Of a DNA stretch of 64,000 nucleotides, positions 12,313 through 23,837 are shown one piece after another. The translations under genes were made by a program, and so were the position numbers. Source of the stretch: Siphonodentalium dalli (Eukaryota; Mollusca; Scaphopoda; Gadilida; Siphonodentaliidae). The notes beneath the pieces were generated by a model. The model was not told the DNA's origin and ran no database searches. It saw only the letters and a list, made by a program, of their open reading frames with translations. Every line of letters begins with the position of its first letter. Position 1 is the stretch's first letter. The stretch spans positions 197,191,948 to 197,255,947 of the forward strand of contig CP136064.1 in assembly GCA_032622095.1 (NCBI GenBank). The letters are read 5' to 3'.

Positions 12313-14662
12313 TTTATATCGACCATATTTGGAGTTGTTAACCGACTAACGCTCTTTATTGCCATCGACGTTGCTAAACGGTTACCCGGGGTAAAAACAC
12401 ACGGGAATGGTCGTCGTGTCGTTTTGGAGAAGCTCCGATCACCCGTTCTCCACTCTCAGTCACAAAAACGGCACTGTTGTGTTAATCGCGTTGATAGTTA
12501 AAGAGCGTTTGTATCCGCAGTGTCGTTGATAAATGAGCGTGACTGTATCCAGACATGAGCGTGTTGTGTGATTCTTACGTACTTAGGGCTTCCTAGGAAC
12601 GGGGGAGATTTTCATCGGGTCAGTTCTTCCGCCCGAGGTGATCTTCACGTTGAAACGTGTAACCACAAATGATATATATGTGTGTGTCCTTTATAGACTC
12701 GAACCGATTGAGCTCAACCTTGCTATCTACGGGAAGTGTCATGGACGGGTTAAATTGTGACCCCGACCTGACCTTGACCTTGAAAATGATAAATTCAAGG
12801 TCAAATCGGGTAAAATTGTAAAAAAAAAAACATTAATTAAAAAATTTAAAAGGCACAATTAACTCGTTGAAAAACAAAAAATTTAATTAAAAAAATTAAT
12901 TAAAAAAGCCAGTAAATTAAAAAGGCACAACTAACTCATTGAAAAAAAAAATTGTGAAATTAAAAAATTAATTAAAAAAATTAATTAAACAAATTAAAAA
13001 ATTGTCATGTTTCTGACGATTGCCGCCAATGGCGGGCTAACCTGCTAGTGGTATATAAATGAAGACACCAGAATAAGGATGCAATTTGAATTCCTTCAAT
13101 GTCAAAGGGAGTTTATGTTTAATTTGTTTGGGGCTGCCCAGTCGAAAAATGGGGACCCAAAGGAGTGGTGTAAATTGAGAAACCAGTGTGTGCAATAGGA
13201 ATTTCTGCAGCGGACACCCCACTCAGGACCCGTTCGCCACGCCCCGTGTCACTGCCTGGCACAGAAATGCATATGCAAAGTCGTTTTCCTTATAAGCTCA
13301 CGTCCTCTTTATTTATAAAATTTCTCAAATCACATGATCTGCAAAAATATATATATTTGTGGAAAGAGTTATGTCATTGCTTGTTCATAATATAGATATA
13401 TGTAAGTTATATGTCAACATTTGAACAAGGAATGACAGAATTTTTTCCCCTAATATATTATTTTGAAGATCGTGCGATTTGAGAAATACCGGTAGTCCTA
13501 TTAGGTGAAAATGTCTTAACTTGCATTCTAATCTTCTGTTAACTGGTATTCAATATAACACACCGAATATTGAGTGATATTCCATATTTCACGGGGAGGG
13601 TCAATCTCAAACCATCAAACGGGCCAGGGTCGCCAGAATCAATGAAGCAGAGGAAACAAATGACCCCCTGGCCTCAGCCTAGGGGCGTGCGAGAGGTGAC
13701 ACAGGTCATTTAATTGAATATATTTAACACCATATGTAGGTGATCACAATCGTGTCTGTAAAATTTAAAAATGATCCGGCCATAAATACGGGTTGTTGTG
13801 TGTGCCGATGGATTCAAATTTGAAATCCAAGATGGCTGCTGGCGGCCCTTGTTTTCATCTAATTTCAGAAAAAATCGATAGCTCCCATCTATAGGTCAGC
13901 CTGAAGCTGCATATGAGGTTCGGTGAAGATTGGATGAGGGCGTGCCGAAGGAAATTGTCGACGCACACACGACGGACAACCGATGGCAATAGCCCAAACT
14001 TTAATTTGTAGAGTTGAACTAAAAAGTAACCAAACATTGTGTTTGAAGTAAATAAACATGAAGTTATAGAAAACATATGTCAATATATAATTATATTTCA
14101 TCTCAATGGATGAGTTTTGACAATTTTGGTCAATAATTAAGTTTTTCAAAATAAGTCCAATCAATGGATTCATTTCGGACCTTAACGTCTGAATAGAGGA
14201 GAGATATTGAATTAAACCAGACTTCGAACCTAGTAGGTAATATAAAAGTCCGAAACGAGGTGTAACATATAATGACTTCTTTTTCTGGAATAAATTAACA
14301 ACCTATAGAAAAGAATACGTGTGCCAAAGACACAAGCAATAATACAACTATATACTTCCGACATAACAGATACCTTGATCGTGTATTTATTTGAGTTTGA
14401 TACTGTCCAATAAAGAGAAAAATTATGAAAAAGAGATATCACATCCAGCAAATCTTTATCAAGAGGCGCAAATGAAAACCAATTATTATTAACTGAACTG
14501 TAATCCAACCCAACAATCTAACCCAACTTCTGAATTTTACCCAACCATTAACCCAACTTTGGATAACCCAACAATTTTAACTAAACTTTATTTTGGATGT
14601 ATATGGTTGATTGCCATCACATATAGCCCCCCCCCCCAACCAAGTGACCCATCGGGAGACTT
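12313..14662. other. No gene; low-complexity TTAATTAAAA tract and repeat modules
   Basis: 12815-13010 is a purine-rich AATTAAAAAA tract. 13765-13990 is a module with CCAAGATGGCTGCTGGCGGC and ATAGCTCCCATCTATAGGTC that recurs at 25.1-25.8 kb. A C-homopolymer lies at 14628-14638. Nothing coding. Confidence 0.5.
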
Positions 14663-15221
14663 TTAAAGGCACCGATGGCCTTTATAATGTTAAGGTTATA
14701 ATTTAGAAATAAAAGTTACCAAATTATGAAAATGTCCTCAAGAATATACTAAAATATAGTCATGCAGCTGATAGTATAATAATAGTATAAATGCGATATT
14801 ATCCACAAAAAAACACTTTGTGTGATCGTTTGTTTATATACATCACGTACAGAGTGTACGATAAGCAAAACGCTCAACACCGTGGCGATATTTCTTGAGA
14901 CTGGTTCACGGTGAACCATTCTACACCGAAATATTGAGTGGCGAAGATTAGCGAGGGCTATACCGGTGGTAATTCTAACCAAAGTTTCCGTAGTGGGGTC
15001 TCCCCGTTGTTGAGTGTTTTGCTTATCACTCACGCTTTGCGTACTGTTTGTTTACATAACACAGCGTACGAACTACAATAACATGATATTAACACGATAT
15101 TTATGATTGGTATAAGAACACAATATGTCTATATTTTAATATTCTTTCTGAATATGGCGGTTTTAATGGATATGTATATTTTAACAGCAATACCCACTGC
15201 CAACGCTTATCGTATCTTTAA
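14663..15221. mobile_element. Family E element E2 (TTAA-flanked)
   Basis: TTAA then AGGCACCGATGGCC at the left and CGTATCT then TTAA at the right. It shares GTTATAATTTAGAAATAA, AATGCGATATTATCCA and AATATTCTTTCTGAATATGG with E3 and E4. Non-autonomous. Confidence 0.7.
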
Positions 15222-16540
15222 AGGCACGGATGGCCTTCCATCGTTATATATTATAATTAATAGAGTTACAAATAAATGAAAAGTTCGTCGAGAATATAAT
15301 AATAGTGTAGTATAATGATAGTATGAATGCGATATTATCCATAAAACACGCTTTGTGTGAGCCGAGCGTTTTATTATTATACAGCACGCAAATTGTGTGC
15401 GATAAGCAAAACACGCAACACAGTGACGATTTTTAGGAGTGACCCATTCAACACCGGAATCTTGGAGTGGCGATGATTGGCGAGCGCTATATCGGTTTGT
15501 TGTAAACAACATGGTGGAAATTTTAACCAAAGTTCACTTACTGTTGTCTCCCGGTATTGAGTGTTTTGCGTATCGCACACTCTTTGCTCACTGAACTGTA
15601 TAATAACACGGCGTACGATCTTGACAATAACATGTTATGTATGCGATGTTTGGATAACTATGAAATATGTCTATATTTGTCCCCCGAAAAAAATATTCCG
15701 GGGGACTATTAAAATAGCCGGTGTCCGTCCGTGTGTCCGTCCGCCCGCCTAAGCGTGCGTGCGTCCGGAAATGGTTTCCGGATGATAACTTTAGTTTCGG
15801 TTATTTGATCAAAAGCAAATTTCATAGGTGAGTTTATCAGACCAAAATACAGGTCAAGTTCGAATATGGGTTGGCTCCGCCCATTTTTGCGAGAGTTATT
15901 GCTCTTTTTTTACTTAGAATCTTGTAATGTTCTGGTTTCCGGATGATAACTTCAGTTTGTGTTATCATATCTGAAACAAATTTGGTATTTGAGTTTATCA
16001 GTCCAATGTACAGGTCAAGTTCGAATATGGGTATGTTCCGCCCATTTTTGCGAGAGTTGTTGCCCTTTTTCGACTTGTTTTACTTAGAAAATTTCTCACT
16101 TTTTCGGTTTCCGGATGATATCTCAAGTTTGGATCCTTTAATTGCAAATACCGTTTTTATGTGGATCAGTCATATCACGATACAGGTCAAGTTCGAATTT
16201 GAGTTTGAACCGATGATTTTTCTCAGAGTTATGGGCTTTTCGACTTAGAAAATTCAATTTTCTTCATTTTGTGCCAATTTGAGGTTATATTTTGACTTTA
16301 AGAGTTTTTTTAAGATTTGGTTATTTGTATGCATGTCAGTAATGAGACAATGCACAAGTGTCTTATCCGTATAGTATACTTCTACAAAGCCTCCGCTCCA
16401 AATGAAGCCACCGGTTCGGGGGACACTGTGGCCGAGCGGCCTTTTATTTAATATTCTTTCGGTGTATGGCGGTTTTAACGTAGGCTTATGTGACAATTTT
16501 AACAGTAATACTTATCGCGAAGGTATATTATTATCTTTAA
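15218..16540. mobile_element. Family E element E3, abutting E2, with H1 nested inside
   Basis: Starts TTAAAGGCACGGATGGCC and ends at TTAA 16537-16540. Its sequence is broken at TGTCTATATTTGT by element H1 and resumes at TTTAATATTCTTTCGGTG, matching the uninterrupted family E order. Confidence 0.75.
15681..16422. mobile_element. Element H1: CCCCCGAA-ended element with internal modules
   Basis: Ends CCCCCGAA and TTCGGGGG. Inside is a GTCCGTCCGT tract, then three diverged modules of TTTCCGGATGATAACTT, CAGGTCAAGTTCGAATATGG and GAGAGTT..TGCCCTTTTT. The module layout resembles H2-H5. No protein was recognised. Confidence 0.65.
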
Positions 16541-17160
16541 TATGCTTGACTTGAGTTATTAACTTTCTCGACTCGAATCAAATAGTTTTTACCCCCGAAG
16601 CCAAAGCAATAGTAATTTAGGAGCGTCAGTTCGGATTATGCATCTTTAACTAACACTATATAGCTGATGTGACCGACTTCGTCCGGGCTATTTAGGGATT
16701 TCTTTGTGATCGCCTCCGTCTGGGTAGAGTTCGATCGGTCCAGAAACATGCCTATATGAGCGAGGTCGAGGCCAAGCACACGGTCGCATGTGAAATTGGA
16801 CCCGCCCATATTGTTCCCGGGATCAAAGTAGGGCTACATACAAAATTTGAGTTGGATCGGTCGAGGTCCGGAAACATGCCTATATGAGCGTATATGAGCC
16901 AGGTGACAGGTCAAGGCAAGGACACGGTCGCATGTGAATTGGACCCGCCATATTGTTCGCTGCATGGAAACAATATACATACCAAATTTGAGTCGGATCG
17001 GTCGAGGTCCAGAAACATACCTATGAGCGAGGTCAAGGTCAAGGACACGGTTTTCGAGTCTATAACACACATACATACATATATACACACACACACACAT
17101 ACATACATATATATATAAATATATATATACACACACAAGTTCCAAAATATATAATAGACT
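16541..17160. repeat. Direct modules with GAGTCGGATCGGTCGAGGTC
   Basis: The module GATCGGTCGAGGTCCGGAAACATGCC..GAGCGAGGTCAAGG..GACACGGTCGCATGTGAA recurs two to three times at 16740-17050. A TA/CA/TG microsatellite follows at 17063-17135. Confidence 0.65.
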
Positions 17161-17530
17161 AGAAGGTGACCCGACTTCGTCCGGGCTATTCAAAATCCAA
17201 ATTTCAAGTCGATAGCTCCACCCGTTTCCGAGATCTGGTCTGCGCATGCGCGAAGCTGGCGTCGCACGGGCTCGGCGACCCGATAAAATTCGTATCCGGG
17301 GCAAGGTACATTCACATACCAAATTTCAAGTCGATAGCTCTACCCGTTTCCGAGATCTCGTCTGCGCATGCGCGAAGCGGGCGCCGCACGGGCTCGCCAA
17401 TACGACAACGTCCACCGCCTGGTCAAACTACACACACGTACCAAGTTTGGTCCCGATCGGTCGAGAATCGTAGATTTGTATAAATGACAAACATACAGAC
17501 AGACAAACAAACAGACAGAGGTCTTCAAAA
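17161..17530. repeat. Interspersed element with CGACTTCGTCCGGGCTATT start and CAGACAGAC tail
   Basis: Two modules of AAATTTCAAGTCGATAGCTC..CCCGTTTCCGAGATC..CTGCGCATGCGCG, then a tail TAAATGACAAACATACAGAC. The same start phrase is at 16671. Looks like an old transposon remnant; the ORFs across it are not genes. Confidence 0.6.
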
Positions 17531-18176
17531 TATATATGAGATTATGCATAAGCTTTAAGACTATATAAAAAAAAGAGTAAAAAAAAAGAAATAGAGGGGG
17601 GATTTGAGTTGCGAAAAAAATGTGCTTCTGTGACGCCTTTACGACCCATCCACCCGTCATACGTGCCCCAGAAAAAACTTTGGGACCCCCCCCCCCCCCC
17701 CCTCCGGTAACAATTTGTTACATTTCACAAATGTTATTATGCCAAAATATATATCGTTTCATCTAAAACGTTAGAAAGATAAGTAACTGCGTATATGGTT
17801 CTATAGTTGTATACTATCTGCGTGCACTCTCAGTAAACACAAATAGAATGAATGTATCGATAACATGGATAAAAGAATCGGATATTGTAGGATGGCAAAC
17901 ATGCAACGAGAAAGAAAAGACACGACGATGGTGGTTGCAAAACGCGGACATCGATGCCATGCAAGGAATTGTAACTCTATTTTCCTTGTAATTTTATTCA
18001 GTTCTTTGGTTAGTGGAGTTGTACTTCCTGTTAACTTGTCTCGCCTGAGTTCGCCGCTAATATTGCACAACGTCCGTCTATTTGTGTGCTCTCTAAGGAT
18101 GAATCGCGTATATTTTGATTCGTGTGTCGAAATTGTAGTATATTGTACGCGTTTGTGCTTCTGAATTAATGACATT
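17531..18176. other. Upstream region of ALKBH2
   Basis: Holds a C-homopolymer at 17686-17702 and the presumed ALKBH2 promoter/5' UTR. Long ORFs on both strands at 17801-18310 match nothing I know and run over the true exon 1. No TATA box or other confident promoter element was identified. Confidence 0.4.
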
Positions 18177-18566
18177 ATGTCCGCGGTCGCGCAAAGTAAT
18201 GTGCGAAATTCAAAACGGGAGCACGACAATACCTCGTGTTCCGCCAGTGAGGACAAACGGCCAAAGTTGGATTTCGAAGCAACAACCAACAGGAACGAAT
18301 CAGTTGACATTCTTGTCCAATCGAGTGATGGGTCTAAACCTTGTGATAGTTCCAGCAGAGATGCGACGGGTTCTTTGACTACTTCAGGGCATCTGTCTTG
18401 GCGAGAAATTCGGGCAGAAAGCTTACATTGTTCATATAGTGTTCTTTATTCAACGGAAGAAGCCAACGAATTGTTCGGAGAGTGTGAGAAATCGATTACA
18501 TATAACGATGGTCAACTGTCGATGATCAAGATATTCGGCAAATGGCATAATATTCCACGAAAACAG
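18177..18566 (+). CDS. ALKBH2: ALKBH2 exon 1
   Basis: 390 nt, 130 complete codons, ending CGA AAA CAG before donor gtaggt (phase 0). It encodes the polar N-terminal tail, the SWREIRAESLHCSY stretch (residues 74-87) that opens the conserved region, and the IFGKWHNIPRKQ segment (119-130) carrying the DNA-inserting finger. An upstream in-frame TGA at 18162-18164 makes 18177 the first possible start unless an undetected 5' exon exists. Confidence 0.93.
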
Positions 18567-21500
18567 GTAGGTGCTATCTAATTTCGTTCAATAAATGTAT
18601 GTCTTTCTGATGCATACTGAATATTTGATCGACCTATATTATATCCCCGGAATCTGCCGTAATATACCACTAAACGTGCCATTACGACAGGGCGCCGAAA
18701 GCAACTAATGGCAAGGGGACCCTTAGGGTGTCACAACTTACAGAAAAAAGCACGATTTCAGTCTGAGGTATTGGCATAAATGCCATGCCAAAATTTTAAT
18801 TAAATCTTCAAGCTCATATTTAATATACAATGTAATAAGCTGCTGGAATGGGTATATTTATCTCTTTAAAATGGGACAAAGCAACAGTGCTGTTGTAGCT
18901 GATATCTGATTTATTGTCTGCATTCCATGAAAAAAATGGCACAAAAATGCCCCCCCCCCCACCCCAATTACAGCTTGATTTAATTCAAGACATGCCATAG
19001 TTATCTTCAATCAGACTTAAAATGTTGCATCTATTATCACCCCTGATTAAGTGGTCCTGATAATTTGCGATGATGCTGGTGGTCCTGCTTATTTGCTATG
19101 ATGCTGGTAGGGCAAAATGATGCTGTTAAGACAAAGTATTATTTTTTCTTCTAAAGTGTTCATTGTCAGGTCTTTTGGCTAATCTGTTCGAAACGAGGAA
19201 AATGCATTATGTGTATAAAACAGTAAAACAGTAAAACATTTATTTTGTAAAAATATTTTACTAATGGCTGTATTGATTGTTGCAAACCGACCATTATCAA
19301 GATGGCAACTCCTGTCGTTTGCAGCCATTATTAAGATATTTGTAAATTATGTTCTTGAATGTTTCATACAAGCCTGAGAATAAGGTGCCTATCATTTGCA
19401 GACTGAGGTCCCCAGATGGAGAATTTAATGACACTATGCCGCACATCAATCTAGCATCACCAAATTCACCCTCTGGGGGCCTCATCTGCTGTGGGAGACA
19501 TAGACTCAGATTGAAGTTCCCAAATGGTGAATATTGTGTTGTACACCCATTGGGAACCTCGATGATGCAATGTGTCGTCTGCCAATTTGGGGATATCGAG
19601 AAGAAGTTTCTATAGAAATTTGATAATAAAGAAATTTTCCAGAGAAGATGAGGCCTAAGCAGAATGAGGTCCGCAGTGGGTGAATTTAGTGATGCTAGCC
19701 TGCTATGCAGGATAGCATCACTAAATTCACCCTCTGGGGATCTCATTCTGCAAATGACAGGCACCTTATTCTCAGGCCTGGTCTCATACAAACACTGGCC
19801 GTTTTTCCTCATATCACACTAATTATCCAAAACACTGCGAAAAAGACAACTTTAGAAAATTAAACAGTACTTTTTCTTAACAGCATCAATATGACTCACC
19901 AGCATCATAGCAATTCAGCAGGACCCACCAACGTCATAGGAATTCAGCAGGACCCATCAACATCATAGCAAATTAGCAGGACCACATAACCATGGCGATA
20001 ATATCACTGCCCCATGGTGCACTATAATCTACTTAAAGGGACACAAGGCATTTGAAGTGGTTTCATTCGAAATAACATAAAAGGCTGTAAAACAACTTAT
20101 CATTAGTCAACAAGCACATGTAATAATAGATTGACTTTGTTCTTACTTTCCTTATTAAAAACTCTCCTATAATGAGATTTCACATTAAATCCATTGTTAT
20201 GTAAACATTACTGTTACAGTGGACTTCCGATCAAAGTCCAATTAATTCAATAACATACCAAAGTTTAATCAAACCTTGACAATCAACATTGGAAAAAGTG
20301 ATTCTGAAAATAATATTCAGACAATAATATTCGAACTTACTTACAGTTAGTGATGTTTGTTGACAAATCACTCTAACAGTTTTGTTTACATAACATTGGT
20401 TTCAACACGAGAAATTTTTTAATTGGAGAACTATCAATAATGAATATCAGAACAAAGTTTATCTATTATTCACAGTGGGTGGCTTCAGTCCCTTTAAATC
20501 CATATTCTATCCATGTGTATTGTGTTAATAAACTTTCGTCATTTATATTCGACATACTATGGTTCTCCAGATAATTGCAGGTGGCATTTGGAGATGACGG
20601 CTTGAAATACACGTTCTCCAACAATACAGTCCCTTCCCGACCATGGTGTCCAGTGGTTCTCCGCATAAAGCAACGGGTGGAGGAATATACTGGGTACCAC
20701 TTCAATTTCGTCCTAGTCAACAGGTATACATTCAAATGCTCGCGTATTTCCTAACTACTTTTGTTGCCATATACATTTCGCCCTAGTCAACGGGTATACA
20801 TCACATATAAACCAAATGTCCTGGCAAACATTAATCATAGCGCTGAAAGAACCTAAATATTAGACATAATTGTTGGCCTTCCAATGGTAGTTTAAAGCCT
20901 TATCTGTTCGGCAGTATTTTGTTACAACAACTGAGAAGTATCATGAAGTTGGGTGAGGTGGAGGGGGCTCACTGGACTAAATTTTTGTTGAAATGTTGAA
21001 ATGTTTCTATTTTAATTTCCCAACCACCAATGAAGTGTCTGGTTTTTAGACAGAGATTTGAAAATTTCAAATTATATTTTTAGACTAACAAGACTTCAGT
21101 CTGTCAAAATTGAAAACAACAATTCTGACAATATGTGGGTGTGTTTGGTTGAAATTCTCCAGGAGTTGGAAATTTTGAGGTACCAATCAGGTAACACAAT
21201 AATTCTGAACCGAAAGTTGTGATAATGTGTTTTTCATAAATGTTTGATGCCTCGCTAGAACTTTGAGAAGTGGAATTTTGCACAGTTCACATTTGTACAG
21301 ATCCATATTAAATATAAATACATATGACAATCTACCATCTCTGGGCTGGATACATTGTCCAGATATAATTAAATGAATCACTGGTACACTATTTTCTGAC
21401 AGATACGAAAATGGTCGCGACCATATTGGTGAACACAGAGATGATGAAGCAGATCTCGAGCAGGGATATCCCATTGCATCACTGTCACTGGGACAAGAGA

Positions 21501-21709
21501 GGGATTTTGTCTTCAAACATTCAGAATCACGTGGTAAGAGCGCAACAAGGAACATTGACAACATCACTGTACTATTACAACATGGTAGCCTTCTGCTTAT
21601 GAAGTACCCAACAAACACATACTGGTATCATTCCATACCAGTCAGGAAGAAACAGAATGGATGCAGGATCAACATGACATTTAGGAGAATGGTGGTGAAA
21701 AAGAACTAA
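18177..21709 (+). CDS. ALKBH2: ALKBH2, Fe(II)/2-oxoglutarate DNA demethylase, three exons, complete
   Basis: Join 18177-18566, 20581-20723, 21403-21709: 840 nt, 279 residues plus stop (human protein 261). Family role: nuclear dioxygenase that oxidatively removes 1-methyladenine and 3-methylcytosine from double-stranded DNA. Seen in the translation: HRDD with iron ligands H189 and D191, third ligand H254 in WYHS, 2-oxoglutarate arginines R266 and R272, N177 and Y179, and the damage-flipping finger with F120 in IFGKWH. All of these sit exactly 18 residues later than the human positions (H171, D173, H236, R248, R254, F102). Residues 1-72 are polar and unconserved, with a basic KRPK at 27-30 that could be a nuclear signal. 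All junctions are GT-AG and frames agree. The start is the first ATG after an in-frame TGA at 18162. No RFLVK-like PCNA-binding motif is seen at the N terminus. Confidence 0.95.
19045..20000. mobile_element. Inverted-repeat element carrying 30-bp units in its arms
   Basis: Left arm 19045-19170 and right arm about 19838-20000 are inverted copies: TGGTCCTG..TTTGC..ATGATGCTGG units, ATGCTGTTAAG, then TTCTAAAGT. There are two 30-bp units in the left arm and three in the right. The unit is the same as in the array at 29231-32683. Element B1 lies between the arms. Confidence 0.7.
19369..19780. mobile_element. Family B (hAT-like) MITE B1
   Basis: CAAGCCTGAGAATAAGG..CCTTATTCTCAGGCCTG with 8-bp flanks gtttcata/gtctcata (7 of 8 match). 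Subterminal GAATGAGGTCCC and GTGAATTTA..GATGCT blocks are inverted at both ends. ORFs reading MRSPEGEF or [10 protein letters not shown] are translations of this repeat. Confidence 0.88.
20033..20497. mobile_element. Element J, TTAA-flanked, in ALKBH2 intron 1
   Basis: TTAA-AGGGACACAAGGC at the left, and the complementary CAGTCCCT-TTAA at the right. The interior has inverted copies of TTATGTAAACA and TGACTTTGTTCTTAC/CAGAACAAAGTTTAT. It ends 83 bp before exon 2. Confidence 0.7.
20581..20723 (+). CDS. ALKBH2: ALKBH2 exon 2
   Basis: 143 nt, starting right after ataattgcag and ending AAC AG before donor gtatac (two bases of the R178 codon). It encodes residues 131-177: FGDDGLKYTFS aligns to the YGDAGLTYTFSG part of the family and FNFVLVNR to FNFVLINR, the strand that contacts 2-oxoglutarate. 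A diverged copy of the exon end and donor lies 70 bp downstream. Confidence 0.95.
20706..20805 (+). repeat. ALKBH2: Duplicated exon-2 end and splice donor of ALKBH2
   Basis: TTTCGTCCTAGTCAACAG|GTATACAT at 20706 recurs as TTTCGCCCTAGTCAACGG|GTATACAT at 20776, a 70-bp offset with only a few mismatches over about 28 bp. The second copy therefore presents another GTATAC donor. Reading through the first donor in frame meets TAA after about ten codons. Confidence 0.8.
20724..21402 (+). other. ALKBH2 intron 2
   Basis: A 679-bp GT-AG intron. Apart from the duplicated donor region at 20776-20805, I see nothing recognisable in it. Confidence 0.85.
21403..21709 (+). CDS. ALKBH2: ALKBH2 exon 3 (catalytic core)
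   Basis: 307 nt, starting after ttttctgacag and ending in TAA at 21707-21709. It carries HRDD (189-192), the DFVFKHSESRGKS segment (212-224), HGSLLLM (238-244), YWYHSIPVRKK (251-261) and the R266/R272 pair near the C terminus. The protein ends MVVKKN, close to where human ALKBH2 ends. Confidence 0.96.
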
Positions 21710-21738
21710 TGCTAGACAATTAGTATTATAAACATATA

Positions 21739-21901
21739 CAGTAATGCCCTAAATAATCGATTCCTTAACCACAGCAGAATTATGGGTAATTGTTCAGGAT
21801 TTAGTCGGAAATATAGCAACAAGCCATATTTCCAACTAAATCCTGAAAAATTACCCATAATTCTGCTGTGGTTAAGGAGTTGATTATTTAGGGCATTACT
21901 G
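21739..21901. mobile_element. Family A MITE copy A2, in ALKBH2 3' flank
   Basis: TA-flanked CAGTAATGCCCTAAATAATC palindrome with a shortened loop. It starts 30 bp after the ALKBH2 stop codon, probably within the 3' UTR. Confidence 0.92.
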
Positions 21902-22113
21902 TACATGTACACATGTATAACACACCAGCATGGCATTGTGTTTTGGTTGTAAGAGTTTGAGGACATAAAGTCCATACTTAATATTTTCTTTTCATTATTG
22001 TCTCATGTACACGATTTCTGTTTGCCAAAAATTTTTTGGCCTATCAGTGGATTTTCCCTTCACATCAATATCTACAAGCCAAATTCAATAGCCGATCATT
22101 TGTTCGGATTTCA

Positions 22114-22119
22114 AATAAA
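22114..22119 (+). promoter_or_regulatory. Candidate polyadenylation signal for ALKBH2
   Basis: AATAAA, 405 bp past the ALKBH2 stop. If it is used, the 3' UTR contains MITE copy A2 (21739-21901). Transcript evidence is lacking. Confidence 0.35.
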
Positions 22120-22734
22120 AGTGCTAAAATATCATGATTTGACTGAACTGCTTGTGTAAAGGCACATGTACCCCTGATGTTTGGTGTGTTCTTCAACCCC
22201 GGATGTTTCATGCTGTTCTGGGTGTCCGATGGTAATTTTAACGGTTGTCTCTAACCACCACGAACAAGGAATATAAACGTTAATATGGGGTGGAAATGAA
22301 ATTTTGATATATCTCTCAGTGGAATATAAAATCTTGTGCATGGTCCTCAGATTTGTGTATCTACTAGTTATCACCTATTGCGACTGGTGTACGGACCAAG
22401 CAGACATCACACACTAACACTTTTCTTGAAAGACCACACACAAGATTATATATATTTGCGCAAAAACAGTAATAATATCACAATTTTACAATTATTTTGT
22501 TGCCAAATTCTTATTTCAATTATGATATGTTTTAAAATTTAATTTTCAACACATATTTACATTTTTAGTCCTTGTACATGGTTGTGTGCAGTATTTTTAG
22601 ATGCCGATTTTATCATTATAACATACCATTGTTGCAAGAGAATGTGAGGACTATCAACATGGCAAAATCTAGCCAGAGGTTACTGGAGATTCAGCTTACA
22701 CAAGTAAACAGAAATCTCCTCATCCAGACAAATG

Positions 22735-22946
22735 CAGTAATGCCTTAAATAATCAACTCCTTAACCACAGAAGAATTATGGGTAATTTTTCAGGATTTAG
22801 TCGGAAATATGGCTTGTTGCCATTCATCAGAAAGCTCCCACTGAGAGCTTTCCAATGAATGGCAACAAGTCATATTTCCGACTAATCCTGAAAAATTACC
22901 CATAATTCTGCTGTGGTTAAGGAGTCGATTATTTAGGGCATTACTG
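22735..22946. mobile_element. Family A MITE copy A3
   Basis: Full palindrome CAGTAATGCC..GGCATTACTG. The right flank is TA but the left is TG. Confidence 0.92.
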
Positions 22947-23495
22947 TAGGAAATAAGAAACATGCAGAAGCTTTTCACTAATAAGTTTTTATCAATCTCA
23001 GAATATTAGTAAATCATATTCTTATAAAAATATAAATAATAGAAAATCACATTTCTTGATTATCATAAATCAAGGGATGGATAATGGATATTGAACACAC
23101 AAAAGCACAGTGCATTGCAATACAACTTAAACCTTTAAACATCGAAGTTCCTCATTATTTAAGGTGGTATAGAGTCTTAATATATCATCATTGATAGCCA
23201 AGGCAAAAATGGCACTATCTACATGTATTCAAACTAAAAGATCCATTGACAAGACGACTTAATGGTGCAACAATTGGTTTATTTCCAGATATTGTTTGAG
23301 CAATGTCATCTACTTTTTACTAAATGGCACTTCTGGTAAAAAACAATATTTCTTGACAAAAACGAATCCATTTTAAATGTAGATCACAGTAATAAATAAC
23401 GTTCAGTTTCATTTTGAATTCCTAAAGTCATTGTAGTTCGGAAAATATATTCAAATCACTGGTATCAAATCTCTCGAATTTCCAGCTGTGAGGAC

Positions 23496-23749
23496 CAAGC
23501 CTTGAAATAGTGTGTCTGTCATTTGCAGAATGAGGTCCCCAGAGGGTGAATTTAGTGATGCTACCCCACATAGCGGGCTAGCATCACCAAATTCACCCTC
23601 TGGGGACCTCATTCTGCTTACACCTCAGCAGAATGAGGTTCCCAGAGGGTGAATTTGGTGATGCTAGCCCACTATGCGGGGTAGCATCACTAAATTCACC
23701 CTCTGGGGACCTCATTCTGCAAATGACAGACACCCTATTTCAAGGCTTG
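23496..23749. mobile_element. Family B MITE B2, short and intact
   Basis: CAAGCCTTGAAATAG..CTATTTCAAGGCTTG flanked by a perfect 8-bp duplication GTGAGGAC (23488-23495, 23750-23757). The interior is two back-to-back GAATGAGG(T)CCC hairpins. Confidence 0.93.
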
Positions 23750-23837
23750 GTGAGGACCTGCAAATGGTCTATTATTGATTTAGCGGAAAATGCAGGCATT
23801 ACCTGTCAGGTAACATAAGCAGATGACAAATATTGAG

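Larger units (their letters stand above)
18567..20580 (+). other. ALKBH2 intron 1 with three layered repeats
   Basis: A 2,014-bp GT-AG intron. It contains an inverted-repeat element about 19045-20000 whose arms carry 2 and 3 diverged copies of a 30-bp unit. A hAT-like MITE (19369-19780) is nested inside that element. A TTAA-flanked element lies at 20033-20497. A C-homopolymer is at 18951-18960. No coding exon was seen here. Confidence 0.85.

Noticed and set aside
17801-18310. 169-codon minus-strand ORF overlapping ALKBH2 exon 1
   Set aside because: It is antisense to a confirmed exon and has no recognisable domain.
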